Assembly (NCBI GenBank): GCA_039621445.1
Contig: CP154956.1
Location: forward strand, 81,092,474 to 81,156,473
DNA: 64,000 bases
DNA from: Euglena gracilis
Lineage: Eukaryota; Euglenida; Euglenophyceae; Euglenales
Direction of reading: 5' to 3'
A program made the translations under genes and the position numbers. Shown here piece after piece: positions 30,800 to 41,700 of this stretch. The notes under the pieces were generated by a model. The model was not told the origin of the DNA. It ran no database searches and was given only the letters and a program-made list of their open reading frames with translations. Each line of letters opens with the position of its first letter. Position 1 is the stretch's first letter.

Positions 30800-31010
30800 C
30801 CCACATCGCGAAGCCCAAACAGCAGTCACTGCGGGGCGCATGCGCTGGAATGCGTGGCGGCCCACTGCTCCGGGGCAGGCGGCGGGCCAGCCGAAACGTT
30901 CGACCCGCCCGGATGGAGCCCCCACGCCAGCGGCACTGCAGCCACAGCCAGCCACCGCCTGGGGGTGGTACACCCGCAGCAGCCAGTGAACTGGCGGCAG
31001 GCTTTGGAAA
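30800..31010 (-). CDS. GC-rich exon candidate
   Basis: Minus-strand frame VHWLLRVYHPQAVAGCGCSA, AGVGAPSGRVERFGWPAACP with high GC3. The other frames and the plus strand are also open, and the splice sites are not decisive. No family recognised. Confidence 0.35.
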
Positions 31011-31759
31011 TCGGGGGGGGGACATGCAGCAAGGTACCTCAGATATGCAATGCAAAAAAAGCAAAAAAAAATGTAATCTGCAGATATTTCTGTTGGAGTT
31101 ACAGTTACACGCACATACTTTTTCATCATGCAACAATTTCTTAGCATTTTTTTGGAATAATTTGAAATTTTTTGCGCATGAAACTTTTTGAGAAAGTGGT
31201 CATTTTTTTGCATTGTTTCTGCATATTTTGACCTCCCAAAGTTTTTTTGGTAATTTCAGGATGATTGTTCTTCTACCAGAATCCTCAGACATCCTGAAAT
31301 TGCACACCACTTTTTTGGACGAAATTTGCATTTTCAGTTGTGCAAATTTTCAAGTTCTTGGATTATTGCAAAAAAATGCAAAAAATGCAAAATGTGCAAC
31401 TTTCATCTTCTCCCCCCTGTTGGAATCTATTCCTCCTTCGAGCTCCCTCTTTGACATTCTGTGGGGGTGTTCACCTGCGCCCATTTCCACCTCTCTGCCT
31501 GATGCATCTTTCAGCACATTCGTCCAAAACCCAAAAAAAAAGCGAAAAATTTGGCAGTTCTTGGCGAAAAACAGGTCGGCATTGGGGGGAGGGGGACCCG
31601 ATCTCTGGCATCCTTGGACCATCGCCCACCCGCCGAAAAAATCCAAATTTGGACGCTTTTTGACTATTCAATCCTTGATCCAGTTCGAGCCCCGGGCCAG
31701 CCCTTGGCTGGCCCTTTGGCCCCAGGACGGTCCTTGAGGGGCGTTCCTTTGAGGAAACC

Positions 31760-31990
31760 CCGCTCACCACCCCACCCCCGTAGCCATCTCCCCCTCCCCC
31801 GCCCCGCGCACGGCGCCGCGACCACCCATCCAATGGCGAAGCCTGGCCTGCGACTTGTGCAGCCACTCCCAGGGGGCGCAGCCCACGCCCGGGGGCACCG
31901 CTTGCTGCGCCGGCGCCTCCACGGGTGGCGGCGCCTCCTCGGCGACATGCGGAGCGTGGCGGGGGTCAGCCAGTGAGGGGGGCCTGCCTC
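31760..31990 (-). CDS. Exon of region D (unidentified protein)
   Basis: Open frame with almost only G/C third positions: LADPRHAPHVAEEAPPPVEA, PAQQAVPPGVGCAPWEWLHK, SQARLRHWM. It is proline-rich, followed by a Trp-containing helix-like part. Probably in the same gene as 32110-32735. Confidence 0.6.
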
Positions 31991-32109
31991 CCTGGCCACT
32001 CACCACACAAACTGGGCCAGAAGCGAAATTAGCGCCGGCCACAAACAGACAAGAAGCCTCAGTGCAACTAAGGGGGCCTGCCGGAACACGCCGGAGCATG
32101 CAAATGTGG

Positions 32110-32270
32110 AAGAGACGCGCCGCTGGCAGTGCACCACCGGGGTGGCATTCCGCTGTGACAGAAGGGGGGCGGGAAAATGCATCCTCGGCGACGCTGCTTG
32201 GCCGCCGCGCCGAGGTGGTCCGACTGTGTCGAATCGCATCCTGTCCTGCCTTGCCCTTTCTCGACGACCC
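32110..32270 (-). CDS. Exon of region D (unidentified protein)
   Basis: RMRFDTVGPPRRGGQAASPR then MHFPAPLLSQRNATPVVHCQ and RRVSSTFACSG. G/C third positions predominate. No domain recognised. Confidence 0.5.
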
Positions 32271-32459
32271 TGATCTGATGCCACATAACAGTTCATAGCA
32301 TCAAAATACCACAGGGCACAGACAAAAACGGAATAAGACATGATGTATTTTTTTTTTGCACACATCTGCTCCCTGACACCCTGTGGGTGAATATGCACTT
32401 GATACTTTTCTTGCTTTGCACCATGCAGCACTGTGTGTTGTTGGCCCGACTGCGGAGAG

Positions 32460-32735
32460 ACAATGAATGGGGGCGGGATGCCCGGCAGAATGGGGCCAGG
32501 ATGGGGCTGGGGGCGGCGGAGGGCGGGGCCGGCCCCCCCGTCGCCGGGGGCCAGTCCCAGGGCAGGGAGAACAGCTCTTCGTCGCTGGGCAGCGGCATCC
32601 GGCGCCAGCTAGTCCGGGGGCGGCGGCGCAGCCACCGCCCAGTGGCCGACTGGGGGGGGGGGACCATCGGGCGGGGGGGCGGGAGAATCGGGGGCAGGGT
32701 ACCCGCGCCCGGGACCTGGCTGAATCTGACCAACT
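32460..32735 (-). CDS. Proline-rich exon of region D
   Basis: TSWRRMPLPSDEELFSLPWD, WPPATGGPAPPSAAPSPILA, PFCRASRP, with GC3 near 90%. Part of its 5' side (32700-33000) is an element with ends CTGGCTGAATCTGACCAACT and TCAAAATTCAG, relatives of those at 12236 and 38475. Confidence 0.55.
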
Positions 32736-32992
32736 CCGGGGGGGGGGGGAGGGGTGTCCTGGAGTGCCTGGGCAGGCACCACCCTCCCCTCCCCTTAGTT
32801 GCACTAAAGCTTCTTGTCTGTGTACGGCTGGCGTTAACTTCGTTTCTGGCCCAGTTGTGTGGTGAGTGGGCCAGGGACCCCTTACACCAGTGCTCCGGTG
32901 ATGCTCCTCCGCCTGGCTGAGTGAGCAACTCTGGTGTAATTCCAGCGCTGTAGGGACGTAACACCTCCCCCCGCGGGGATGAAATCGGCACC

Positions 32993-33283
32993 GCCTCAAA
33001 ATTCAGATACAAATGAAGTGGGATTTTAAAAGTAACTTCCGCAGGGGAGATGGACAGCGAGCTGCGAATTTCTTCGGCAAACGCGGTCAACAGTCACCAG
33101 TGTGTAATTTGTTGCATCAAACATCCTGGGGTTAAGGGTGGCAAGACAGACTGTGTTTGAGGAAGACATGCATGCAGGTGGCCAGTGGAAGGTGCTCTGT
33201 ACATTGGTCAGCATCACATCGTAAGAGGCAGCCCCCTGCAAGGAGATTGGCAGCGGGGCAGACACCAGGTTGAGGGTGTACAC
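32993..33283 (-). CDS. Extracellular-looking exon, possible one-base frameshift
   Basis: 33088-33283 reads YTLNLVSAPLPISLQGAASY, DVMLTNVQSTFHWPPACMSS, SNTVCLATLNPRMFDATNYT, LVTV. The text continues smoothly only in the next frame: TAFAEEIRSSLSISPAEVTF then KIPLHLYLNFE (32993-33090). One extra T in ACTGTTGACC would explain the shift, since ACTGTGACC keeps VTVTAFAEE. Beta-strand-like alternation and paired Cys suggest a secreted or cell-surface domain, in keeping with the signal-peptide exon at 36218-36341. No family named. Confidence 0.6.
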
Positions 33284-33299
33284 AGGGAAAAGATGCAGC

Positions 33300-33837
33300 A
33301 GAAAGGATCACAGGCTGAACAGCGACCCCTGTATACCCCTCGAGATATTGAAAGGCGGCCAAAGGTGGCCAAAAGCAACCAAAAGCAGGCAAAAGTTGCC
33401 AAACAGCAGTCAAAAAAAAATTCGAAAATGACCTGCAAGGCACTTTGGCCCACTGTTGAGGACCCGAAATGCAGGCCGATGCAGGAGTGGGAGAGGTCCC
33501 AGGCAAATGTGAGTATGCATATATGCCTAGGGTCAGGCCAAATCAAGGGTGATGGGGTGGCATTTAGGCCAATCAAGCCTCAATGTCGGGCTCATTCCCG
33601 CCTGGCACAACCCTCACCCTCATCATTTTTCGTCCGATAAGCATAACTGAACGCTGAACAACAGAATTCACTCACATTCAAATGCTCTCAAACCCCCACC
33701 GACGTGCATTTGAGAAATTGGAACCCCCTCGCCCTTTGCCTTCCAAAGAAGCACTCTGGTCAGGCAAATGACCCAGCAACAACGGGATGGGGCATTGGGT
33801 CGGCGGGTGGCGGCCTTGTCCCTGGCGAGGGGTGAGG
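33300..33837. other. Intron of region D
   Basis: No supported exon in 33300-33690. From about 33790 a GC-rich piece (SPLARDKAATRRPNA on the minus strand) borders the element at 33846-34230. After its removal this piece joins to MSTSPS, a possible exon or gene start near 34247. Confidence 0.35.
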
Positions 33838-33845
33838 GACTGGTG

Positions 33846-34230
33846 CAGGGTTCGATATAAGGACAGGTGGGGGGGGGGTCGGGCCCCCCCCCTGCGGGCC
33901 AGGAGGGGGGGGGGGGGGGGAGACACCCCCCCCCACCTAAACAGGTGCGCGGTCAGGGTGGCCGAAAATTTTTGACCCCCCAAAACGACCAAAAGTGCCA
34001 TTTTGGGCACTTTTTGGGCAAAAATGTGCCAAAAATGCAAAAAATTTTCGGCGCGAAGCGCCGGAGGAAAAAATTGACCCTTTTTGGGGGGGTCAATTTT
34101 TGCCCCCGAGGGTCGGTCCGGACCCCCCTTGCAGGTGGGGGGGGGTCCGGTCCCCCTGCGGGCCAGGAGGGGGTGGGGGGGACACCCCCCCCCACCTAAA
34201 CCATGTACGCCCTCCTTATATCGAACCCTG
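33846..34230. mobile_element. Family IV element, 385 bp, perfect 8-bp repeat
   Basis: Direct repeats GACTGGTG at 33838-33845 and 34231-34238. Termini CAGGGTTCGATATAAGG and CCTTATATCGAACCCTG are perfect 17-bp inverted repeats. The interior has two GGGCCAGGAGGGGG blocks, AAAATTTTCGGCGCGAAGCG, and near-palindromic halves. Confidence 0.92.
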
Positions 34231-34239
34231 GACTGGTGC

Positions 34240-35585
34240 TCATCTGAATATCTGAATGGATGGCACAAAATGATTACGGAGAACAATGGAAAGGAATTCG
34301 ACCGCCCAACTACGGATGGGCACCGATCCGATGCTTTTGGATCCTTTTGGCGACTTTTGGCTTCAGCGGGTCATGCAAAAGACAAGCAAATTTGGCTCTG
34401 GATTCTCTTACTAAACCGGGGGGGGGGGGGGGTCCGTCATGGACCCTCTAACACGTCACAAAAATGCAAACAAACGCAAACAAACGCAAACAAAGAAGCA
34501 CAAAAAAAAAACCGCAAGTTGATTGTAAAATCCTTCAGGAGCTCCCCCAGGATGTAAAAAAAACTTTTTACTGGATAGGAATTGGAACACCTCCGCTGGG
34601 GAAGTTTTTTCTTCATTTTTCCATGAAATATGCAATTTATTGACCAAAAAAAATGCAACAATTCACAAAAAATTTCTTCTCAGGGGAAAACTGGGTTCAA
34701 AAATGAGGAATTTTTCAAAATCAGAAAGGTCACCGGCAGAAATCGAAGAATAGCCGTGATAAAAAGCCCCCCCAAAAACACAAAACAAACACAAAAACGC
34801 AAAATTTGCAAAATCAAAAAATGGCAAAAAAGGCGCCCTCGGAAGTTCGAGAAAAGCTTCCATTCAAAGTGTTCTTGTACTATTTGGAGCAATGGTGAAA
34901 AAGCAAGGGGCGGCGCTGTTTGGGAAAGCATGATGAGAGGGTCGCCCCTCCCCTACCCACCACAGCTCCGCACAAGGAAAGATGCCTTCGACACCGAAGC
35001 AAAATTTCGGCCTAAAAAAATTCGCCACAGGAAATACCGGAAGGCCTGGTGGGGGGCTCGGCACCTCCACCACCCATGGGGTGTCGGTGGGTTCCTGTAC
35101 AGCCCTTCCAAGGGGGGGGGGTGAGTGGGAGGCTTCTGAGAGGGAGGAGAAAAGGAGAGGGTCCTTGACCCCAGTGTGGCTTCAACAGCGATGCATTTCC
35201 CAGGAAGAAAAAAACTATAAAAAAAAACTTGCAAACCTCGTCTTCTCTGTTGGACAATTTTCGGAGGTCTGACATTGATTGGGGAAAAAAACTCGAAATT
35301 GGCAGAGGACGGAGGAGGATGTTCTTGCCTGAACAAAGGTTTTCTGTGGTCAATCAAACTGATGTTGGTGCCAGAAATTGCTGCGGATCGATCCCGTGCG
35401 CCCTCCCATTGCCGCCCACTGCTGACAACGTATGGCAATCCACCAAAACCAGAATGCCATCCAGCCCCGCCCCGCAGAACCCCAATGCTTCCGACCCCAT
35501 ACACGGCGAAGGGTGTGCCTTGCTTGTCACATGCATGCACTGACACAGCGAAAAAAAATCAGCAGCACACAGGGGGGGTGAGGGA
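34240..35585. other. Intronic stretch with ambiguous open frames
   Basis: 34440-34900 is A-rich with AAACGCAAA units. 35038-35110 is family V-like. 35360-35540 is open in several frames (minus KQGTPFAVYGVGSIGVLRGG or LGFCGAGLDGILVLVDCHTL) with weak bias, so no exon is called. Confidence 0.4.
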
Positions 35586-35660
35586 AACAGCAGAGCAGCA
35601 CCCCGTCCCCTGGTGCAACGCCGACGGTGGCGCGCCTCTCCGGCCGCTTGATCTCTGTCA
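35585..35660 (-). CDS. Short exon candidate of region D
   Basis: EIKRPERRATVGVAPGDG with 19 of 22 third positions G/C in the extended frame, and a GT donor at GGGGACGG/GGTGCTG. Its phase does not fit the exon ending at 35804 by a simple GT-AG join. Confidence 0.4.
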
Positions 35661-35803
35661 TCATCTTTTTTGAAGAAAATGGATGTTATTCCAGGGTTTG
35701 GTGCAAGAAATTCACAACAAATATACAATTTGGGACCCTTCTTTCGTGGCCTTGATTATTTGTCGGTTGATTGGTGCAGCATGTTGCATAATATTGCACT
35801 TAC

Positions 35804-36341
35804 GGTAAGATTCTCCACGACCAGGCTTCTGCTTAAGGACCCCGGGGGGGGGGGGGCGGGATAGCCAATCGGGTAGGCAGCGGAAAAACTGGGACAGCGA
35901 GACCACCCGCCCCCCGGGGGCGGGGGGTCCGGGGGTCCCCCCAACTAAAATTTGTTTTCCTCCGGCGCTGTGCGCCGAGGTGGAAATGAGGTTTTTAATA
36001 GGTTTTTGGCTGTTTTTTTTCCCAAAAATTCCCCAAAAATGGGCAAAAACGGGCATTTTTGGCCATTTTTGGGGGTCCCAAAAAAATTCCGAAAGCTAGC
36101 CCTGCTAGCAGACCCCCCGGAGGGGGGTCTGCTAGAAATCCCACTAGCCAAATTTGGTCTAGCTGCAGTCCAGCCCCCCCGGGGGAGGGGTACTGCAATC
36201 CCTTAAGCAGAAGCCTGCCCACGACCCCACACGCCGGGCGAAGCGGAGAGGGGCGGGCATCACCGACGCCGTGGGGGACCCGTACAGCACCAGCCACAGG
36301 AGGGCCCAGAGGCCATCGGGGAGGAGCCGGCGGTGTTGCAT
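35804..36341 (-). CDS. Signal-peptide exon, start of a secretory protein gene
   Basis: ATG at 36341: MQHRRLLPDGLWALLWLVLY then GSPTASVMPAPLRFARRVGS. A basic n-region, an 11-residue hydrophobic core and small residues near TAS make a classical signal peptide. CCCACAG 45 nt upstream may take the spliced leader, although an earlier ATG in another frame exists. The exon is cut at GTCGTGGG by the 396-bp element 35822-36217 and resumes with ATCTTACC, ending at a perfect donor GTAAGTGC (35796-35803). This is the likely beginning of the gene to which some exons at 24.9-33.3 kb belong. Confidence 0.65.
35822..36217 (-). mobile_element. Family II element acting as intron, 396 bp
   Basis: Direct repeats TCCACGAC (35814-35821) and CCCACGAC (36218-36225). 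Ends CAGGCTTCTGCTTAAGG and CCTTAAGCAGAAGCCTG are perfect 17-bp inverted repeats. Removal keeps the signal-peptide exon in frame up to a conventional GTAAGT donor. Confidence 0.88.
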
Positions 36342-38497
36342 CGCCCACGCCGGGCAGGCCGCTCCCGCATGGGCGCCGGCCAACACCTGTGGGCCGCAGC
36401 GACAGGGCCCGGGCTTAGCTTAGCCCGCCACCCCTGCCCACCTGAAAAAGTCCCCAAGAGGCACCTTTTTAAGACCCCGGGGGGGGGCACCCACCCAGCC
36501 CGGTACCCCCCACCCAACATCAGGACGCCCCAAAGGAATTTCCCAAAGAAATTTCGGGCGTTCGAACCAAAATCCAGAGCCAGCCTGCGGCCCCAGACCT
36601 TGTGGGTCTTCTGAGCTGGAAAAAAAAATGCGGTCCTCAAAAACATTATATTTTCTGAATTTCCTACGGAGAAAACTCTCTTAAATTTTGCCATTCTGGG
36701 TTCATTCGGGGATACAATAGCTGTTCGTTGATTCTTTCATCTGCTGATCGTTTACAGGAACCCATTACCATAAATGGAAAGAAAGGGAATCAAAAAAGTG
36801 GGCAGAACGTTTGCAAAGGCCGGCCAGCAGGTTGCTGAAAGACCAGGAGGGGGGGGTGGCAGCGAAAGTTTGGGGGCGGGCGGGTCGGGGTTATTTTTAG
36901 GGGTTATTTTTTAAGCTCCAATTTCTTTTAGGCGCTTTGCACCGAAAATGGAGGAAAATCTCCCTCCTTGGGGTGGGGGTGCCCCACCAGGGGGAGGGGT
37001 GGATGCACCAACCCCACCGGTCACCAACTTTTTTTTCTAAAAAAACCCCTGGGTGGTAGCTGATTGGCAGGGGAAAAATGCTGGCTGCAACCACCGCCTG
37101 GACTGGGCTCAAACTCGAAAACGCACAACAACAGGCAACCCCGTCTGGGCTGCAATCAGAGGTACCCCCCCCTCCCCTCCCCGGGCGCTTGGCCCAGCCA
37201 CGATTGAAGGTAAGGCCGGGGGGCCAGCCTTAGGGGGGCCAAATTGGTATGTTAGGAAATTTGGCGGCCATGCGCCAAAGGCCAAAGGCCAACTTTAGAG
37301 GGGCCAAGTTTGCATGTAAAGAGGAGGCGGGCCAATCCCCAGGGGCAATGGGGAAAAGGACGCCTCGAGATGGCCACTGCCCCAGAGCACCGTCTTGTGC
37401 TTTATGGAAGCGAGTTTGAGGTGTCTTCCAAAGATGCCGTCCAATCACTTTAGCGGGCAAGACATTGAAGATTTTTGGTTTTTTTCCAGCAGAACCTTGA
37501 CAAAAATTCCTTGCACCCACAAAACAAAAGCAAATCTGGGGTTTGCTAGACTTTGTTTGGCGCAGCTCAAGCACGTTGGTGTGATGGCTCAGGGAAGGTG
37601 TTCACAAAGTCATTCAGCTGAACCAAATGGACAGGGCTTGAATTCAGAGAACACAAAAAGGATGTCCTTCATTTATTATCCTTCCCCATTCATCCTTGTT
37701 CTCCTTTTTGCAAAACGGGCAAACTCGCAGCACTGTTTGAACGAGTGGCCAGACAAACGGAGAGACTTGAATGAATTGGGGGGGGGGGTCGCAGCAGTTG
37801 AACTGTACATCTATGTCACAGCCTTGCGGGAGGCAATATAGACAACAAGGGGGAGGGCAATCAACGTGACACTGGCAGATAGTGGCAGCGCTGGGTTGGG
37901 ACGGCGGTGACAAGAACCTCGCTGGGGCGACGCCCAAACGGCCGCCAGACACTGATGGTTGTACTATGGAACTCTTTTTCCGGGTGGGGCCCCGCAATGA
38001 AAGCCTGCATACAGTGCATCTCACAACAAGAGCAACATCTGTGTGATAAGCCTTCGAAAATACTTCACATCCAGACTCTCCCCAGATTGCGGAACTTGGA
38101 GGAAGACGAGTGCCAGGGGAGGGCAGAGGTGGCATGTGGTCAGCAAAAGAGAGTCACCCGGGGAGAGTGCTGGGGGGCCAGGCGGAATTCGACTCATCCC
38201 AGAGGGGCACGGGGGTCTCAGGGGGCCTGGAGTGCCTGGCCAGGCCGGGTTAGTGCCTGCCTGGCTGCGCGCCAAAGAGCGCATGAAAAATTGGCGTTTC
38301 TGGGCGTCCGGTGCCTTTGGCGCCCGAAGCGCCTTGGCCGAGTGCCCACCCTTTTGGCCATGTGCCCCACCCCTCGACCCCCACACTGTGGGTTGGATCT
38401 GAGTGCCTTAGAATGCTTGCCCAGGCAGGCACCCCGCCTTCCTCCCCTCCCCCAGGCAGGCGGGGTCGGCTTAACATTCAGCCTGCGCGGGGCCGCG
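36342..38497. other. Spacer between proline-rich gene and secretory gene
   Basis: Holds an element from CCTTTTTAAGACCCC (about 36467) to about 36615, a GGCGCTTTGCACC hairpin near 36930, and an element from about 38180 (CCAGGCGGAATTCGACTC) to 38479 (TTAACATTCAGCCTG). A 163-codon open frame (37644-38135, minus) has no codon bias and is not called. Confidence 0.5.
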
Positions 38498-38704
38498 TCA
38501 CCAGACCTCGGTCTTCCGCTTCGGCCGCGGGGTCCGCTTTTGGCCGCCCTTCCGGCCGGGCGCTCCTCCTTTCGCGGGGGACTGGAGGCGGGGCTCCGGC
38601 GGGTACTCCACGGCGTCGATGACCGCGCTGTGGCCCGACCGGGGCCGGTACTCCTGCGTGGCAGCCGGCGTGGACGACGAATGGCCCACGTCACTCACCC
38701 AGTC
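38498..38704 (-). CDS. C-terminal exon of gene F
   Basis: YDWVSDVGHSSSTPAATQEY, RPRSGHSAVIDAVEYPPEPR, then a basic tail GGQKRTPRPKRKTEVW and TGA (38498-38500). GC3 is over 90%. The 5' side abuts directly on a (CA)n tract (coding strand) with no AG, so the border must be noncanonical. Confidence 0.75.
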   Translation of the reverse strand, partial: DWVSDVGHSSSTPAATQEYRPRSGHSAVIDAVEYPPEPRLQSPAKGGAPGRKGGQKRTPRPKRKTEVW

Positions 38705-38706
38705 AT

Positions 38707-38762
<56 letters not shown>

Positions 38763-41700
38763 CGCGCGCGCGCGCGCGCATGCGCGTGCGTGTGCTCGCG
38801 TGTGTGTGCGCGCGCGCCTGCATCATGTTGTCGTGTCAGCCTTTCAGACCTTCAGGGTCCCATTACGGGCCGACTTTCCAGGTGACAGTTTCCCGGGGTG
38901 GGGGAGGGGGGCAGGCAACACATCTACAAGCAGTTGCAGGCACGAGACACCTTGACGATCATATCCACTGGTATGTGGTCGGTCGAGAGAGACCGGTTGG
39001 ATCGGGTCAGACTGTTGGGCGCCGAGCTGACCGCCGCATTTCTTTCCATCGCCACCCTCAGGGGGGACGAGTCAGCTTGCCCGCGATACTCCAGGGCGTT
39101 GAATGGGCCAATCGGGGCCGGACAGCCCTCTGGCCCTTCACCTCTCAGAATCTCCTCAGCATCTGTTCATTGTCATCTTTGATATATCTGAGCTCTCGAA
39201 AACAATTCCTTGAAAACAAAAAGAGAAAAAAATCTAAAACCAGCAAAGGTGAAAGAACATGAAACTGGTAATAAAACCTGCAGAACAAAGCGGTTCGCAT
39301 TTTCCTTCCGCAGTTTCCCCCATTCGCCTACTTCTGCTGTCAAGCGGCTTCAGCAAGTTTTCCTTCTCCATGACAGTTTGTGCAGTGATTGTTGCAACCT
39401 TGGAATCCGGACATTTCCGAGTGGACTAGTGCACATCTCATCTTGTCCTTGTCGTTTCAACAATATTTGAAATTTCATTTTCAGTGTACTGCAAAATAGC
39501 CATGACCGACAATTGATGACCCCAAATCTTCAAATTTTGGAATGGTCAGCTGGCCATGTGATCTGACAATTGATTGGTGTTGTTGCCCAGGGTTTACCTG
39601 TATTTCGTGCTGGGGACCCCGAATTCTTATTTGTGATTTTTCGTTATTGTTTGTGCTATCTTTCAATTGAGATCCCACAACATTCAGGGCACCTCGGTGC
39701 ATATTACATCTTCCTTGGTAAAATTGTGCATTTTATGGAAATTCAGGAGGTACACAAATGAAATACTGCCTTGTTAAAACCCTTTTCTTCTTAGAAATGA
39801 CACCAACATACAATTACGCCACATAATTAGCAGAAGCATGACATGCACTCCACCAGATCTCACTCCCCACATGCCGGACTTAAACAATCCAGGACACTTA
39901 CTTCAGCTTGCTCATTTAGTGTGCCCTGTTTTCCCACACTTCCAAAATTGTGTTGTTTCGTAAAATTTGTTCCGCAGACATTGTTGCACACCAGAATCAG
40001 AAGATGGCAAGCTACAAAGAGCGAATGAAAAAACAACAACTAAACCCAAAACAAAAAAAATGAGAGTAAATATAATAATATAAGTAAAAGATAAAAAAGA
40101 TGGGAGTAAATACAATAATAAAATACATCTGTCCAAACCTTCAAAAATTCAACTACCATTCATTCTCCGTTGTCATTGTTCAAAAAACATTTCATCCGTG
40201 AATTTTCGTGACTTTCCATGGCACAGAACAGAGGAAAATCCCCGTGTTGCCCTGTATACCAACGTGAATTGAACCATAAATACACACACATTTACAACAT
40301 ATTTGTGTGCTTGTCAGCACAAACACTCTGGATACCTGCTGGATTGGAAATTAGCTGCTGATGCAAAAATGATTTGAAAAAAAGAACCCCTCCAAAAACA
40401 ATCTTGTCATTGTCATAGCAGAATGGACGGATGTTGATGTTCTATTTCACATGTGCAGACAAACAGAGGACGTCCGGGGTGGAAATAGCTCCTGTGACGT
40501 CTCCAACAGGCCGTCCTTCTTGTCGATCACATTTGGTGACCAAGTTGGCCCTGGTCGGCCATGGTCGGGAAATAACTGGCTGTCGGTGCCAATAAAGAAT
40601 GTATGGACAGATATGTCCATACACTTTGCGCAGTTTGACCACTTCCCCCCCACATTTACCCACTTTTGGCCTCTTTTGGTTGCCTTTGGGTGGTGGCTTC
40701 TGGCCACTTTGCTACTTTTGCCCACTTTTGGTTGTTTTGGCCACTTTTGATCGCTTTTGGCCACTTTCGGCCACTTTTGACTTATGGGCAATGCAAAGTG
40801 TGCTTTTGGCTGCTTCAAATCGCTTTTTGGCCACTTTTGACTATTTTTTTTTTTTGCCACTTTGCCTAATTTTACCCACTTTTGGCCAATTTTGAACACT
40901 TCGAGGCCACTTGAGGCATGATTGGCATAATAGATAATAGGCCCTGGTCAGCCCTGATTGGCCGACGCGCGATCAGGGCCGACTGAAAACCAAAGCCAGC
41001 CCTGGTTGCACTCAGTCTGCCGGCCATAAGTACTTGCTTGGGGGGGGGGGTTCCTGGAAAAGACTTGCAGTTTTCTATCCCAGGAATAAAGCAGGGAAAT
41101 TATGCAAAAAATAATTAAATCGGCACCCGAATTCACCACCAAATTTGGATGAACAGTGCTGGCAAATTCCATAGCGCTGGCTGGGGGGAGGGGGACAGCC
41201 TGACCCACATCGCAGCATTCGAGGCTCCCTGTGGGGCTGGCGGTGTGGTGGCAGAATAGGCGGAGGGGCTGGCAGCGGGATATATGGTGGTGGTGGGATA
41301 GGCGGGGTACGTGGTGCTGGTGCTGGGGTGGGCGGCGGAACTGGGGGCGGGGTAGGTGGTGGTGGTGGTGGTGGTGGTGGCCATGGCAGGCTGAGGGGCT
41401 GGCGCTGGCACGCTGCTGCCACAGCCGACTTTTTTCGTAGACCCTCTCCTGACTCAAGCTGGCCTGGGACCAGGGGCAGTGGGCAGCTCTGGGCTGATCA
41501 TCAAAAGTGGACTTGGCCAAATGCATTTTGGAATATGTTGGACTTGACCAAGGCCATGCACAAAAAAAGGCAGGCAGTTAAAGGAAGCGATGCTGTCCGG
41601 ATTTGAAATTCTGCACGTGCTTCATTTTGCTCATGCAATCGCACCATCTATGGTTTGTTTCTCGTATTTGCAGTTTTTGGGCGGTGTACTCCGAGATGAC

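Noticed and set aside
35354-35546. Exon VYGVGSIGVLRGGAGWHSGF or FCGAGLDGILVLVDCHTL
   Set aside because: All frames on both strands are open and none has clear third-position bias or matching splice phases.
37644-38135. 163-codon minus-strand open frame with several Cys pairs
   Set aside because: Third positions are near 50% G/C, there are no splice sites, and it covers intergenic text between two gene ends. It is probably open by chance.
41075-41526. Poly-His and poly-Pro frames on the minus strand
   Set aside because: They are shadow frames of the Thr/Tyr/Pro exon over its (ACC)n run.
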